Origin: Pontibacter indicus
Lineage (GTDB): Bacteria; Bacteroidota; Bacteroidia; Cytophagales; Hymenobacteraceae
Reading direction: 5' to 3'
Assembly: GCF_900156345.1 (NCBI RefSeq)
Contig: NZ_FTPP01000002.1
Coordinates: 992,001 to 1,056,000 of the forward strand
DNA length: 64,000 nucleotides
Numbering within the stretch: the first letter of the stretch is position 1; every line of letters begins with the position of its first letter. Under the pieces are notes generated by a model. The model had not been told where the DNA came from. It searched no databases and saw only the letters and a program-made list of their open reading frames with translations. The translations under genes were made by a program, and so were the position numbers. Shown one piece after another: positions 51,506-60,628 of this stretch.

Positions 51506-53344
51506 CTACTGCTTACCTCCGTTGTTTTCCTCCCGCTCCAGGCGTTTGTGCACCAGCTCCAGAATGGTCGACATGTCGCAGTCCTCGAAAATGAACTCGT
51601 CGTACCCGTGGGCAATCATGTCGTCTTTCATGTGCTGCGGATCGTCGGCCATGATCATGGTGGGTTTCGTTTCGTGCTGTCGGATCTTGGAGCCGAACTC
51701 GCGGGCATATGTGGCTTCTGAGGTCGATACTACCACCACCTCCGCGGCTGCGTGCAGCAGGCGGTCAGCTGCTGACTCTACGTCCTCGTACTGCTGCATT
51801 TCGGTTTCGAAACCGGCGCAGCTGAAAAACTCCTTCGCAAACGAAGCGTTGATGTGGCGCTTCGCCTCCTGACCGATTACGGCGATAATGGCTCGCGGAC
51901 GGCGCTTGCGCTTACGCAAATGCAGTTCGGTGGCCATGCGCATCACCTCCGTTGGGTAGGCGGCGCGGGTTGTGTCGAACTCGGCTCGTTGGATCAGTTC
52001 CTCCGGGTCAAAGTCGATCTTTTCTTTCGGGTTCGGGAATTTGTTCGTGCCCACCAGCACCATGCGGCCTGTGGCAATGTCGCGGAACTTCTGGCGGCTC
52101 ACTTCGGTGATCGAGCCCAGAATAAATCCATTTTCATAAGCGGCCTCAAAACCTCCCTGTGCCTCTACTTGCTTGAACAGTTCCCAGGCTTTGGCAGCCA
52201 GCTCGCTGGTAAGCGACTCCAGGTAGTAAGAGCCTGCGGCCGGGTCCACAGCCTTGTCCAAGTACGATTCCTCTTTCAGGATGATGGACACGTTGCGGGC
52301 GATGCGCTCCGAGAACTCGTCGGAGTCTTTGAACGTGCTGTCGAAAGGTAAAACGGTGAGCGAGTCAGCGCCGGAGATAACGGCCGACATGGCCTCGGTG
52401 GTGACGCGGAGCATGTTCACGTAGGGGTCGAGCGTGGTCTGGTACCAGCTGGAGGTGGTGCTGTGAATGCGCAGCCTGGCCGCCAGTGCCGGATCAGCCT
52501 GGTAAGCCTCTACCACCAGAGACCACAGCAGACGTAGGGCGCGCAGCTTGGCAATCTCGAAAAAGTAATTGGTGCCGGCCCCCATGCAGAACAGCATGTT
52601 GCGCAACACCGACTCCAGTGGCTGACCGGCTGAGGTAAGGCGGTCGGTATAAGCAACGGCAGCACTCAGGGTATAGGCTACTTCCTGCGTGAGCGAAGCC
52701 CCGATGCTGCTGAAGTTGGTGCCGCAAACCGTTACCCCATAAAAGTCAGGGCTTTCTTTGGTCAGATCAAGTATCTCGGCCATGGTCTTGATTTCGGCCT
52801 CGCTCAGCTGGCCTTTTCCTGACATCGGGTCGTAGTTCAGGAAACCCTTCAGGTTGCGGTGCGAGATGTTCTGCTCCGAGAGTAGGGTATAGAGTCCTTT
52901 GAGGAAATCGTGCGGACTGCTACCCAAGGTATAGCTGACAGACTGTGAGGTCAGGTCGATCTGCTCGACCAGGTAAGCCACGTCGAAAGCCTGCGGATCC
53001 TCTACGATAAAGAGCACGCCGTCAGCGCCTCTGCTCAGGGCGTCGGCCGCCTTGTCGATGGCCGGTTTGCCGTTGCCCAGGGCTTTTATTTTCTGGATGT
53101 TCTGCCAGTTGTTGTCACTGCCGTTGGTGCCGCGCAGAAAAGGAAACTCGCCTGGTTTCTGCTGCGCAAAGGGCAGGTGTTCCGTGTCTTCGCGGGTATA
53201 GTAGGGCTTGATCGTAATGCCTTCATAGGTATGCCTGTTCAGGCTTTCGAGTGGGGTTTCGCGCAGGTCTTTCTGTGCGCGTGTTGCCCAATCGCCTGCC
53301 GTGCCCGGCTTGAATTCTGAGAATAGCTTCTGCTCGTCAGTCAT
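51506..53344 (-). CDS. Methylmalonyl-CoA mutase small (beta) subunit
   Basis: A 612-residue non-catalytic subunit that pairs with the large subunit at 48109. It has the mutase-type barrel (GNGKPAIDKAADALSRGADGVLFIVED, SIGASLTQEVAYTLSAAVAYTDRL, LRIHSTTSSWYQTTLDPYVNMLRVTTEA). The C-terminal B12-like domain lacks the DxHxxG cofactor motif: the matching region reads VIGQEAKRHINASFAKEFF, as known for the beta subunit. It is 82 bases upstream of the SnoaL gene on the same strand. The heterodimeric form is typical of Bacteroidota and Actinobacteria. Confidence 0.95.
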   Translation of the reverse strand: MTDEQKLFSEFKPGTAGDWATRAQKDLRETPLESLNRHTYEGITIKPYYTREDTEHLPFAQQKPGEFPFLRGTNGSDNNWQNIQKIKALGNGKPAIDKAADALSRGADGVLFIVEDPQAFDVAYLVEQIDLTSQSVSYTLGSSPHDFLKGLYTLLSEQNISHRNLKGFLNYDPMSGKGQLSEAEIKTMAEILDLTKESPDFYGVTVCGTNFSSIGASLTQEVAYTLSAAVAYTDRLTSAGQPLESVLRNMLFCMGAGTNYFFEIAKLRALRLLWSLVVEAYQADPALAARLRIHSTTSSWYQTTLDPYVNMLRVTTEAMSAVISGADSLTVLPFDSTFKDSDEFSERIARNVSIILKEESYLDKAVDPAAGSYYLESLTSELAAKAWELFKQVEAQGGFEAAYENGFILGSITEVSRQKFRDIATGRMVLVGTNKFPNPKEKIDFDPEELIQRAEFDTTRAAYPTEVMRMATELHLRKRKRRPRAIIAVIGQEAKRHINASFAKEFFSCAGFETEMQQYEDVESAADRLLHAAAEVVVVSTSEATYAREFGSKIRQHETKPTMIMADDPQHMKDDMIAHGYDEFIFEDCDMSTILELVHKRLEREENNGGKQ

Positions 53345-53439
53345 CGTGTAGGGGTGTTAATTCCGTGTAAATATATACTTTCTCGCGCAGCTTATAAAAA
53401 GCGGGGAGAAGCTCCGGCAGTTTTTTGGCCACTGCCTAC

Positions 53440-53820
53440 TTAGTCTACGTGAAGCACAAAGTGCCGGTATAGCCAAAAACCGAGTAAGAGCCACACCAGG
53501 ACGATGACAACCGCCATGATATAATTTGGTTTCCGCTGCAGGAGCTGTTGCCTGGCCTTTGCGCGGTACTCGGTCACTACCTCCGCAGGCAGAAGTTTAA
53601 TGGATAGCCAGATGCCGAGCGGGAGCAGGAGCAGGTCGTCGAGGTAACCGAGCACAGGTATAAAATCCGGGATCAGGTCGATGGGGCTGAAGGCGTAGGC
53701 GACCGTGATGATGAGCACCACCTTGGCAAAGAAGGGCACGCGCGGGTCGCGGTAGGCCAGGTATAAGGTATAGATGTCCTCTTTGAGTTTCCGGACAGCA
53801 GCTTTCCACTTTTGCAGCAT
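53440..53820 (-). CDS. DUF1232 (YkvA-type) membrane protein
   Basis: A 126-residue protein with a DUF1232 domain, whose hallmark is VAYAFSPIDLIPDFIPVLGYLDDLLLLPLGIWL (residues about 40-72), the SPIDLIPD motif included. A C-terminal helix (IMAVVIVLVWLLLGFWLY) anchors it in the membrane. The function of the family is unknown. The start is 26 bases from a 35-base sequence that is repeated in direct orientation 1.16 kb away, at the far end of the AT-rich islet. Confidence 0.9.
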   Translation of the reverse strand: MLQKWKAAVRKLKEDIYTLYLAYRDPRVPFFAKVVLIITVAYAFSPIDLIPDFIPVLGYLDDLLLLPLGIWLSIKLLPAEVVTEYRAKARQQLLQRKPNYIMAVVIVLVWLLLGFWLYRHFVLHVD

Positions 53821-53969
53821 GGATTGTTGTACGGCAATCCCGAAAAATATGTAGCTTTAGAGGAAGTAAGCCCTTGAACTTTCTTTAGAATTACGGTTAG
53901 TTAGTTTTTCTACATCTCGTACTATATTGATTAGTTCTATGTAGTTCATATGTGATGTTATACTAAGTT

Positions 53970-54662
53970 TTATCCGTTTGCTTCAACTGTCACAAAAGCA
54001 TTGCTTGTAACATCAATACTACGCAAGTATTCTCTTCTCTCGACGGCTTCACTTAGCTTCGCTAAACTATCCACTCTTTTCTTGCCAAGAACTTCTGTAT
54101 TATGAATTTTGACAGCGGTACCTGTCATACATACCATCAGCATGCCTTTGTCACCTCCGACCTCAGCATAGTCAATATCAGCACCGATAACAGCATTTCC
54201 ACCGAGCTGGATACACTTAAGCCGCAATTGAGCCAGGCAGAGATTTTCGCCATTACTAATTTTGCTACTATATGCTCCAGACTGCATACCGAAGAAATCA
54301 GTAAAGCTTGACTTAAGCTCTGATAGAACTCCTGTACCAGTCGTAGATTGCCCCGTTACCATGTCAAGCACATCGTATTCCCAACGATGCGGTGACTGAA
54401 GCGAGATTACAGGCACGCTATCAACTATAGACTCTATCAGCTTATCTAAAGAGTTACGTTCAGTGAAGAATTTTCCTTTGGCTACCTCATATAGCCTTTG
54501 AGCGCATTTCTCACAGTAGTAATCATGACTAGACCCTGAAAACTCTTTGATAATAGGTACAAACCTTCTGCTAATAAGTTTATTAGTGCCTATTAAACCA
54601 CTTGTCTTTAGCTTCGAATCACAGTTTGGGCATTCGGTAAAAGTTGCTGTAGCCTGTTCCAT
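53970..54662 (-). CDS. Zinc-ribbon plus YbjQ-domain protein
   Basis: A 230-residue protein. A split zinc ribbon lies at the N-terminus: CPNCDSK (12-18) and YYCEKCAQRL (about 49-58), two CxxC pairs. The YbjQ (DUF74/UPF0145) heavy-metal-binding-like domain follows: VLDMVTGQSTTGTGVLSELKSSFTDFFGMQSGAYSSKI and LAQLRLKCIQLGGNAVIGADIDYAEVGGDKGMLMVCMTGTAVKI. The YbjQ fold forms pentamers; its function is uncertain. Composition is far more AT-rich than neighbours, and it is the only gene of an islet with direct repeats at both ends, so horizontal acquisition is likely (inference). It could be a stand-alone sensor or effector; nothing nearby suggests the partner. Confidence 0.82.
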   Translation of the reverse strand: MEQATATFTECPNCDSKLKTSGLIGTNKLISRRFVPIIKEFSGSSHDYYCEKCAQRLYEVAKGKFFTERNSLDKLIESIVDSVPVISLQSPHRWEYDVLDMVTGQSTTGTGVLSELKSSFTDFFGMQSGAYSSKISNGENLCLAQLRLKCIQLGGNAVIGADIDYAEVGGDKGMLMVCMTGTAVKIHNTEVLGKKRVDSLAKLSEAVERREYLRSIDVTSNAFVTVEANG

Positions 54663-55004
54663 TTGTAAAATTGGGAGATTAAGATTTCAAAATTGTTTTA
54701 TAAAGTGAGTTAATAGGTAAGCTAGATTAGATGAAATAGATCCTGTTTCAATTATGGAATTCAATTACTAATTCACTTATGTTCCTTAAATAGTAGTGAA
54801 ACTATCTAATTAGAGAATTAACAGTAGACATATAAATATTAGTTAGTAAATATATGTAAATTTTTATATAATATGTTAAATTTATAATTAGGTCAATTCT
54901 TAGGTACCTAAGTATTTGACTTCCTATGTAAGCATATTACAGGTTTCAAAAGTTGTATTGAATTTCCTCATGGAGTAACATAAGTTGATATATCATTTGT
55001 GAAT
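54663..55004. other. AT-rich gene-free stretch of the islet
   Basis: About 340 bases with very low GC and repeated TTAGTTAGTAAATATATG-type words. No open frame, clear promoter or hairpin was identified. Confidence 0.5.
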
Positions 55005-55044
55005 AATATGTAGCTTTAAAGGAAGCAAACTCTTGAACCTAAAT

Positions 55045-56376
55045 ATGAAACGTTCCTCTACTCTTCTCCCTAAAGTACTGCCCCTCTGCCTGGGTATGCT
55101 GGTGTCCGTGCCCGGCCTTGCGCAGGACTCCAAACTACTGGCCCGGGCCAATACCATGGCTGACAAGCTCGAACCGAAAGTGATCGAATGGCGCCGCGAC
55201 TTTCATCAGTACCCGGAGCTGGGCAACCGCGAAACCAAAACTGCTGAGAAGATCGCCGCGCATCTTCGCAAGCTAGGAATAGAAGTAGAGACCGGCGTGG
55301 CGCATACCGGTGTAGTGGGCGTGCTGAAAGGCGGGAAGCCTGGCCCGGTGGTGGCCCTACGCGCCGATATTGACGGTCTGCCGGTGACGGAGCGAACGGA
55401 TGTGCCCTTTGCCTCGAGAGAGCGCAGCACCTACAATGGGCAGGAGGTAGGCGTGATGCATGCCTGCGGGCACGATACCCACATTGCCATGCTGATGGGA
55501 GCCGCCGAGATTCTGGCAGGTATGCAGAAAGACCTGAAAGGAACCGTGAAGTTTATCTTTCAGCCGGCTGAGGAAGGATCACCGATAGGCGAGGAGGGAG
55601 GCGCTGCCCTGATGGTAAAAGAAGGCGTGCTCGACAAAGGCCCGAAACCGGAAGTCATCTTCGGACTCCACATCAACTCGCAAACAGAGGTCGGCACCAT
55701 CAAGTATACCCCCGGCGGCACCATGGCAAGCGCCGACATTTTCCGCATCAAGGTAAAGGGCAAACAGTCGCACGGTGCCTACCCCTGGTCAGGTATAGAC
55801 CCGATCGTGACATCGGCTCAGATCATCAACGGCCTGCAAACCATCATCAGTCGCCAGACGCAGTTGCCGGAGGGCGCTGCTATCATCACGGTGGGCAGCA
55901 TCCATGGGGGTGTGCGCAACAACATTATTCCGGAGGAGGTGCTGATGGAAGGCACCATCCGGGCACTGGATGTAGAGATGCAAAAGAAGCTGCACGAGAA
56001 GATTAAGCTGACCGCCACCAAAATCGCTGAGAGCAGCGGGGCCGTAGCCGAGGTAGAGATCATCCCGCAGACCCCTGTCACCTACAACGACCCAGCCCTG
56101 ACCGAGCGCATGCTGCCTACGCTGCACACCGTAGCCGGACGCGACAAGGTGGTGCTGGCCAAAGCCGTGACCGGTGCCGAGGACTTTGCTTTCTACCAGG
56201 AGAAAATTCCGGGCCTATTCCTTTTTGTGGGCGGCATGTCCAAAGGCAAGAAGCCGGAGGAAGTAGCCCCACACCATACCCCTGATTTCCTTATCGATGA
56301 AAGCGGGCTGAAGCTGGGTGTGAAGACGTTGACCAGCCTTACTTTGAACTACATGGAAGGAAAAAGTAAGAAATAA
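55045..56376 (+). CDS. Exported M20-family amidohydrolase
   Basis: A 443-residue zinc amidohydrolase of the M20D (hippurate / indole-acetyl-amino-acid hydrolase) group, with a signal peptide (LPKVLPLCLGMLVSVPGLAQ). It removes the acyl or amino-acid group from N-acyl amino acids or aryl conjugates. Metal and active-site residues are in MHACGHDTHIAMLMGAAEIL, FQPAEEGSPIGEEGG and IIPEEVLMEGTIRALD; the late KAVTGAEDFAFYQEKIPGLFLFVGG is the second domain's catalytic strand. I use the ATG at 55045 because it gives the proper signal peptide; a TTG four codons earlier is in frame. The direct repeat that ends the islet lies directly upstream. Confidence 0.93.
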   Translation: MKRSSTLLPKVLPLCLGMLVSVPGLAQDSKLLARANTMADKLEPKVIEWRRDFHQYPELGNRETKTAEKIAAHLRKLGIEVETGVAHTGVVGVLKGGKPGPVVALRADIDGLPVTERTDVPFASRERSTYNGQEVGVMHACGHDTHIAMLMGAAEILAGMQKDLKGTVKFIFQPAEEGSPIGEEGGAALMVKEGVLDKGPKPEVIFGLHINSQTEVGTIKYTPGGTMASADIFRIKVKGKQSHGAYPWSGIDPIVTSAQIINGLQTIISRQTQLPEGAAIITVGSIHGGVRNNIIPEEVLMEGTIRALDVEMQKKLHEKIKLTATKIAESSGAVAEVEIIPQTPVTYNDPALTERMLPTLHTVAGRDKVVLAKAVTGAEDFAFYQEKIPGLFLFVGGMSKGKKPEEVAPHHTPDFLIDESGLKLGVKTLTSLTLNYMEGKSKK

Positions 56377-56385
56377 ACAGGTATA

Positions 56386-56423
56386 AAAAAGCCTCCCTCA
56401 ATTTGTGCTGAGGGAGGCTTTTT
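56386..56423. terminator. Bidirectional intrinsic terminator
   Basis: A perfect 15-bp stem (56386-56400 with 56409-56423) with an eight-base loop lies between the converging amidohydrolase and the T9SS-sorted protein gene. Confidence 0.9.
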
Positions 56424-56433
56424 GTTGTAAGGA

Positions 56434-57837
56434 TTACTGCAGCACGAGTTTGCCTGTTTCGATGGGCGAGAGCTGGCTGGTTAAGGTATAGGTATAGAGC
56501 CCTGAGGCCAGTTTGGCTGGGCGGGCGAAGTCGTTTCTGCCTGGCCTTAAGGTATAGCTGGCCACCACCTTACCCGTTATATCGCGCACCAGCAGGTGGA
56601 GCGCTGGCAGGTCGGGCGCCTCGAAAGTAAATTCCCCGCGTGCCGGGTTCGGGTATAGCTTCGGCCTTTCGGGAGGGAGATCGTCACCGGAGGAAAGCGG
56701 ACGGCGCTGCTCGCCTACGTAAATGTAAGCGAAGGCCCAGGCGAATTCCTTATTCCGCCCATACTGGTAGGCAGGCTGTTTGTTGTCTGCCCAGCTTCGC
56801 AAGCCAATCAGGTATGGCGTTGCCCGCTCCAGTGCCGGAGTTGGGGTGAAGGTATAGCTGATGGCGTAGCCGTTCGTTGTGTCCCTGAATTGCAGGGCAG
56901 TGTCTACCAGCTGCAGCGTGTCAATTTCTCCGGACTGGCGCGCAATAAGTGGTAAGATATCCTGGCCGGGAATGTTCCGCAAATAGAATTCTAGCTTGAC
57001 CGGCTGCCCGGGCCACGTTTGTATAGAACCGTCTTCATTCACTGTCAGGCGATCCTTGTTGATCAGGCTGATTTCGGGCTGCTCCAGCCGCTCCTTCACA
57101 AATAGAGTCATTTCCACGACCGTAGAGCCTAATTGTGTGCCATCCCTGAACTCTGTAATGCGCACATTAAGAACATACAGGCCGCTTGCTTTAGGGTTTG
57201 GCCAGTGTAGTTCGCCAAACTCGTTTATCCTTAGCCCCTCAGGCTGTTGGTATCCAGGTGCAGCAACTATTCCATTCGAAGGGTTTCTATACTTAGGGAT
57301 CACGAGGTCATACATCAGGTAATCACCATCGGCATCGTATGCCAGAAGGTTGTGTGTCCAGGGCTCACCTGAAAATACTTGTGCAACTCCCGTCCCGGCT
57401 AGTTTTGCGCTGTTCAGGTTTTTCAGTGGACTGCCTGCTTTCACATTGGTATAGATGTAAAGGAAGAGCTGATCCGTTGGGGCTGCCAGGTTCAGGATGC
57501 CGCCATACCTGTTCTCTCCGATCCAACTTACGGTGTAGTCACCTACCGAGGCATAGGTATGCGACCACCTGTAAACAGCAGTATAGAAACTTTTACTATA
57601 CATGTTAAAGGCAGCTCTTATAACAGTCGTAACACTACCATCTCCCATATTCATAAAAACTCGTGGGTCATCAACTGTTGATCCAATGTAATTATAAGTC
57701 GTCATCTCAAAATTGAGCTTTAGCGGGTTCTGTGGGTCGGTAGTATAGCTGATGTAGCCACTGTAATTGTGTGTGGCCTGTACTAGCACAGGCGCCAGCA
57801 ACAGAGCGAGTATACAAAGTAAAGGTTTGATATTCAT
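56434..57837 (-). CDS. T9SS-sorted surface protein (propeller/Ig type)
   Basis: A 467-residue secreted protein with a signal peptide (LLCILALLLAPVLVQA) and a C-terminal T9SS sorting domain: KLYPNPARGEFTFEAPDLPALHLLVRDITGKVVASYTL ... ASGLYTYTLTSQ ... GKLVLQ. The middle is beta-rich (YNYIGSTVDDPRVFMNMGDGSVTT, VGDYTVSWIGENRYGGILNLAAP). The opening ATHNYSGYISYTTDPQNPLKLNFEM belongs to a group of large Bacteroidota surface proteins. Start MNIKPLL at 57837 gives the better signal. It is the second of two tandem paralogs; the other is at 57962. Both probably act on the cell surface; the ligand is unknown. Confidence 0.88.
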   Translation of the reverse strand: MNIKPLLCILALLLAPVLVQATHNYSGYISYTTDPQNPLKLNFEMTTYNYIGSTVDDPRVFMNMGDGSVTTVIRAAFNMYSKSFYTAVYRWSHTYASVGDYTVSWIGENRYGGILNLAAPTDQLFLYIYTNVKAGSPLKNLNSAKLAGTGVAQVFSGEPWTHNLLAYDADGDYLMYDLVIPKYRNPSNGIVAAPGYQQPEGLRINEFGELHWPNPKASGLYVLNVRITEFRDGTQLGSTVVEMTLFVKERLEQPEISLINKDRLTVNEDGSIQTWPGQPVKLEFYLRNIPGQDILPLIARQSGEIDTLQLVDTALQFRDTTNGYAISYTFTPTPALERATPYLIGLRSWADNKQPAYQYGRNKEFAWAFAYIYVGEQRRPLSSGDDLPPERPKLYPNPARGEFTFEAPDLPALHLLVRDITGKVVASYTLRPGRNDFARPAKLASGLYTYTLTSQLSPIETGKLVLQ

Positions 57838-57961
57838 AGGTATAGCCTTAAAGGTATAAAACAAAACAGTAAATCCTTAATACGCTATTTTTATAATAAT
57901 ATTACGTAATTATTGTATATATTTGCTGCTTCTGATTTTTAGCTATACCTGTTTGGCAGCC

Positions 57962-59695
57962 CTACTGCAGCACCAGCTTCCCGTTCTGGATCGGTTGCGC
58001 CTGGCTCGTCAAGGTATAGAAGTAGAGTCCCGGGCTTAGTGTAGCAGGTCTGCTGAGGAGATTCTGACCAGGCTGCAAGGTATAGCCGGCCACCTTTTTG
58101 CCATTCACATCATGCAGGTGCAGGTATAGGTCCGGTAGTTCAGGGGCCTCTATCATAAACTTGTCGGTAGCGGGGTTGGGGTAAAGCTTTATTTTGTCTG
58201 TTGCCAGTTCGTCTTCAATCGACAGAGGTATAGGTTCCGAGACGAATACCTGCAACACAAGTTCCTGGGTAGTAGAGGGAGAACTGTTGCTGGTACGCAA
58301 CTGCATCGAAGTGCTGCTGATCGTGATGGTATAGGGCTTGCTGCTGACTTGCGCCTGCGAGGGGTTAAAAACAAGCTCTCCCACTTTACTGTCAGCCGAG
58401 TCGCGGGTAACGAAGCTGAAGTGCCCGGCCCCGGCTTTCAGGTTGCTGTCGATGGTTAAATTCACTGTGTTGCCCAAACCGTTGTAGGCAAACAACATCA
58501 CTTTTGTGTCCTGCCCAGGTAGGCTACTGATATGGCCTTCCGGGGTGTATTTTAAGTTGCCTGACGCCAGCATACCCAGTTTTACCTCATCAGGTTGCCA
58601 GATTAGAAGGGAGACTGGGAGCGTCGCGATGTAAATTTGGGGTAAGTATGGTGTGCCAGGATTTCTGAATGCGAAGTTGAAATTGATCCCATAGGGTTGT
58701 CTTCGGCTGAGCGCCTCAGGGGCAGTGAAGGTGAACTCGGTTACAAAAGTGTTGATACTGCGAAGCGTAACATCCTGTAATCCCAGTCCCTGCAACTCAC
58801 TGACCCAGGATTTCTCGGCTATCTGGGGGAAAAACAACCGAAGCGTCACCCGCTCTCCGGGCTTGACCAGCAGCCTGCCGTCTTTCAGGAAGGTGAGTTC
58901 TGCCCTGTTTTCTATTTTTATTTCCGGAAACGCGATTGGGTCGGCGAGTACCAGAAACTGCATGTCGAATATCGTATGGCCAATTTTTTTGCCTTTTCGG
59001 TACTCCGTAATCGCCACCGCGAAGGCGTATTCTCCCACTTTGTCAGGATTCTCCCAATACACCTCACCGAAACGGTTAATGGTGAATCCTTCCGGAACAG
59101 TGAATCCGGGCGCTGACTGAAGTACTCTCTGAGCATCAGCATGCAAAGGGGCGATCAGTTCATAGCCCAGGCTATCGCCATCCGGGTTATAGGCAAGCAG
59201 GTTAAATCGCATAGGATTTCCCCGGTACGCGGTAAAATGCGGCTCCGTTTTAATTTGCACACTATTCCGGTTGAGGTCAAGGGGGTTAACTCGTATCTCC
59301 GTTGCGATGCCCATTAGCAACTGATCGCTTGGAGGAGCCAGGTTCAGGATGCCGCCGTTCCTGTTTTCACCTATCCACGACACTGTGAAAGTGCCTGGGG
59401 CAGGAAAGGTGTACTCCCACTTAAAAATTTCTCTGTCCACATTTGTTCTGAGGTTCGTTACAGATTGCCGGTCTACTCTAATTGTATGACCGTCTCCCAT
59501 CGAGATCATGACAAAGGGCTCATCCCCAGCAGACTCAGTGGCTGTATAGAGTGTAAAAGTAAAATGAGCCTTTCGAGGATTTTCCGCGTCCAGGGTGTGG
59601 GAAATGTAGCCGCCCCGCAAATGGGTTGCCTGGCTTGACGAAGTGAGGAAAAGAGTGAAAAGAAAGAAAAGGAAAGCGTAAAAGTTTATTTTCAT
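57962..59695 (-). CDS. T9SS-sorted surface protein, paralog
   Basis: A 577-residue paralog of the next gene. The signal peptide (YAFLFFLFTLFLTSSSQA) is followed by ATHLRGGYISHTLDAENPRKAHFTF and GTFTVSWIGENRNGGILNLAPPSDQLLMGI, closely resembling the neighbour. It has an additional domain (about 380-470, with LPGQDTKVMLFAYNGLGNTVNLTIDSN) that the neighbour lacks. The C-terminal T9SS sorting domain is KLYPNPATDKFMIEAPELPDLYLHLHDVNGKKVAGYTL with GLYFYTLTSQAQPIQNGKLVLQ. I start it at MKINF (59695). The tandem arrangement points to gene duplication with later domain gain or loss. Confidence 0.88.
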   Translation of the reverse strand: MKINFYAFLFFLFTLFLTSSSQATHLRGGYISHTLDAENPRKAHFTFTLYTATESAGDEPFVMISMGDGHTIRVDRQSVTNLRTNVDREIFKWEYTFPAPGTFTVSWIGENRNGGILNLAPPSDQLLMGIATEIRVNPLDLNRNSVQIKTEPHFTAYRGNPMRFNLLAYNPDGDSLGYELIAPLHADAQRVLQSAPGFTVPEGFTINRFGEVYWENPDKVGEYAFAVAITEYRKGKKIGHTIFDMQFLVLADPIAFPEIKIENRAELTFLKDGRLLVKPGERVTLRLFFPQIAEKSWVSELQGLGLQDVTLRSINTFVTEFTFTAPEALSRRQPYGINFNFAFRNPGTPYLPQIYIATLPVSLLIWQPDEVKLGMLASGNLKYTPEGHISSLPGQDTKVMLFAYNGLGNTVNLTIDSNLKAGAGHFSFVTRDSADSKVGELVFNPSQAQVSSKPYTITISSTSMQLRTSNSSPSTTQELVLQVFVSEPIPLSIEDELATDKIKLYPNPATDKFMIEAPELPDLYLHLHDVNGKKVAGYTLQPGQNLLSRPATLSPGLYFYTLTSQAQPIQNGKLVLQ

Positions 59696-59857
59696 ACAGG
59701 ATGTGTTATTTGGTGTCAGCAATATATGACAATTTGTATATAATTGGTCAAGAGTATCTAAAAGAGTCCCGTAGAAAATCTTCCTGTTTTATAGGCGGAA
59801 CAGTTTTGCCAGGCCCCACAATGTTGATAACTTTGGGGATAATTACAGACTCACCTC

Positions 59858-60613
59858 ATGAAGTGCCCTTATTTTAAATACCTCCCCGGCCTGGCCTTTC
59901 TGCTCAGCCTGGCGGCTTGTCAGCGGCCTATGCACCCTGCCACCAGCTTGGCCGACACGCGCCTGGCCGTAGACCATACCCAGGCGGTTGATCCGGCTGT
60001 AGAAGCGCTGGTTGCCCCCTACCGCGAGGAGGTGACCGTGAAAATGTCCGAAGTAGTGGGCTCGGCGCCTGTGGCGCTGGGCAAGGGCGACTATGAATCG
60101 CCGCTCGGCAACTTTGTGGTGGACCTGCAACTGGCCCAGAGCGAACCCATCTACGGCAAGCCCATCGACCTGTCCATCACCACCGAGGGCGGACTGCGCG
60201 TGCCTTTGCCTGCCGGCAACATTACCACAGGGCACATTTTCGAGCTGATGCCGTTTGAGAACGAGATGGTGGTGCTGACCCTGAGCGGGGAGGCCGTACA
60301 GCAGCTGTTCAACGATGCCGCCGCCCGCAAGATCACCTACATCGGCAACGCCACCTATACCGTGAACAAGGGCAAGGCGCAGGACATCAAGATCAAGGGC
60401 CAACCCCTGGACCTGCATAAGACCTATACCTTGCTTACTTCGGATTATCTGGCAGGCGGCGGCGATAAACTCGACATGCTCAAGAACCCGATCAAGTACG
60501 AAAAACTGGGCCTGCTGCTCCGCGACGCCATCCACCAGCACATCCAGCAGCTCACGGCGGCTGGCAAGCAGGTGACGGCACCAGCCGAAAAACGTGTGAC
60601 CATTCTCCCCTAA
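59858..60613 (+). CDS. 5'-nucleotidase C-terminal-domain lipoprotein
   Basis: A 251-residue lipoprotein (LAFLLSLAAC lipobox, Cys near 21) made of the 5'-nucleotidase C-terminal domain, which binds and positions the nucleotide base. Markers are YESPLGNFVVDLQLAQ, EGGLRVPLPAGNITTGHIFELMPFENEMVVLTLSGEAVQQLF and HKTYTLLTSDYLAGGGDKLDML. It is followed 15 bases later by the gene for the metallophosphatase domain. In UshA-type enzymes both domains are on one chain, with the catalytic domain first. Here the order is reversed and the two are separate proteins that probably assemble in the envelope (inference). Confidence 0.92.
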   Translation: MKCPYFKYLPGLAFLLSLAACQRPMHPATSLADTRLAVDHTQAVDPAVEALVAPYREEVTVKMSEVVGSAPVALGKGDYESPLGNFVVDLQLAQSEPIYGKPIDLSITTEGGLRVPLPAGNITTGHIFELMPFENEMVVLTLSGEAVQQLFNDAAARKITYIGNATYTVNKGKAQDIKIKGQPLDLHKTYTLLTSDYLAGGGDKLDMLKNPIKYEKLGLLLRDAIHQHIQQLTAAGKQVTAPAEKRVTILP

Positions 60614-60628
60614 GCTATACCTGAACCC

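Larger units (their letters stand above)
53846..55040. mobile_element. AT-rich islet bounded by about 35-bp direct repeats
   Basis: 53846-53880 and 55005-55040 are direct repeats, both containing AATATGTAGCTTTA followed by GGAAG and CTTGAAC, with about five single-base differences, all transitions. Between them lies 1.12 kb of strikingly AT-rich DNA holding one minus-strand gene (53970-54662) and a 340-base gene-free stretch (54663-55004). The second copy sits immediately upstream of the amidohydrolase start. This fits an insertion that duplicated, or recombined at, that site (inference). No integrase or transposase is present. Confidence 0.6.
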
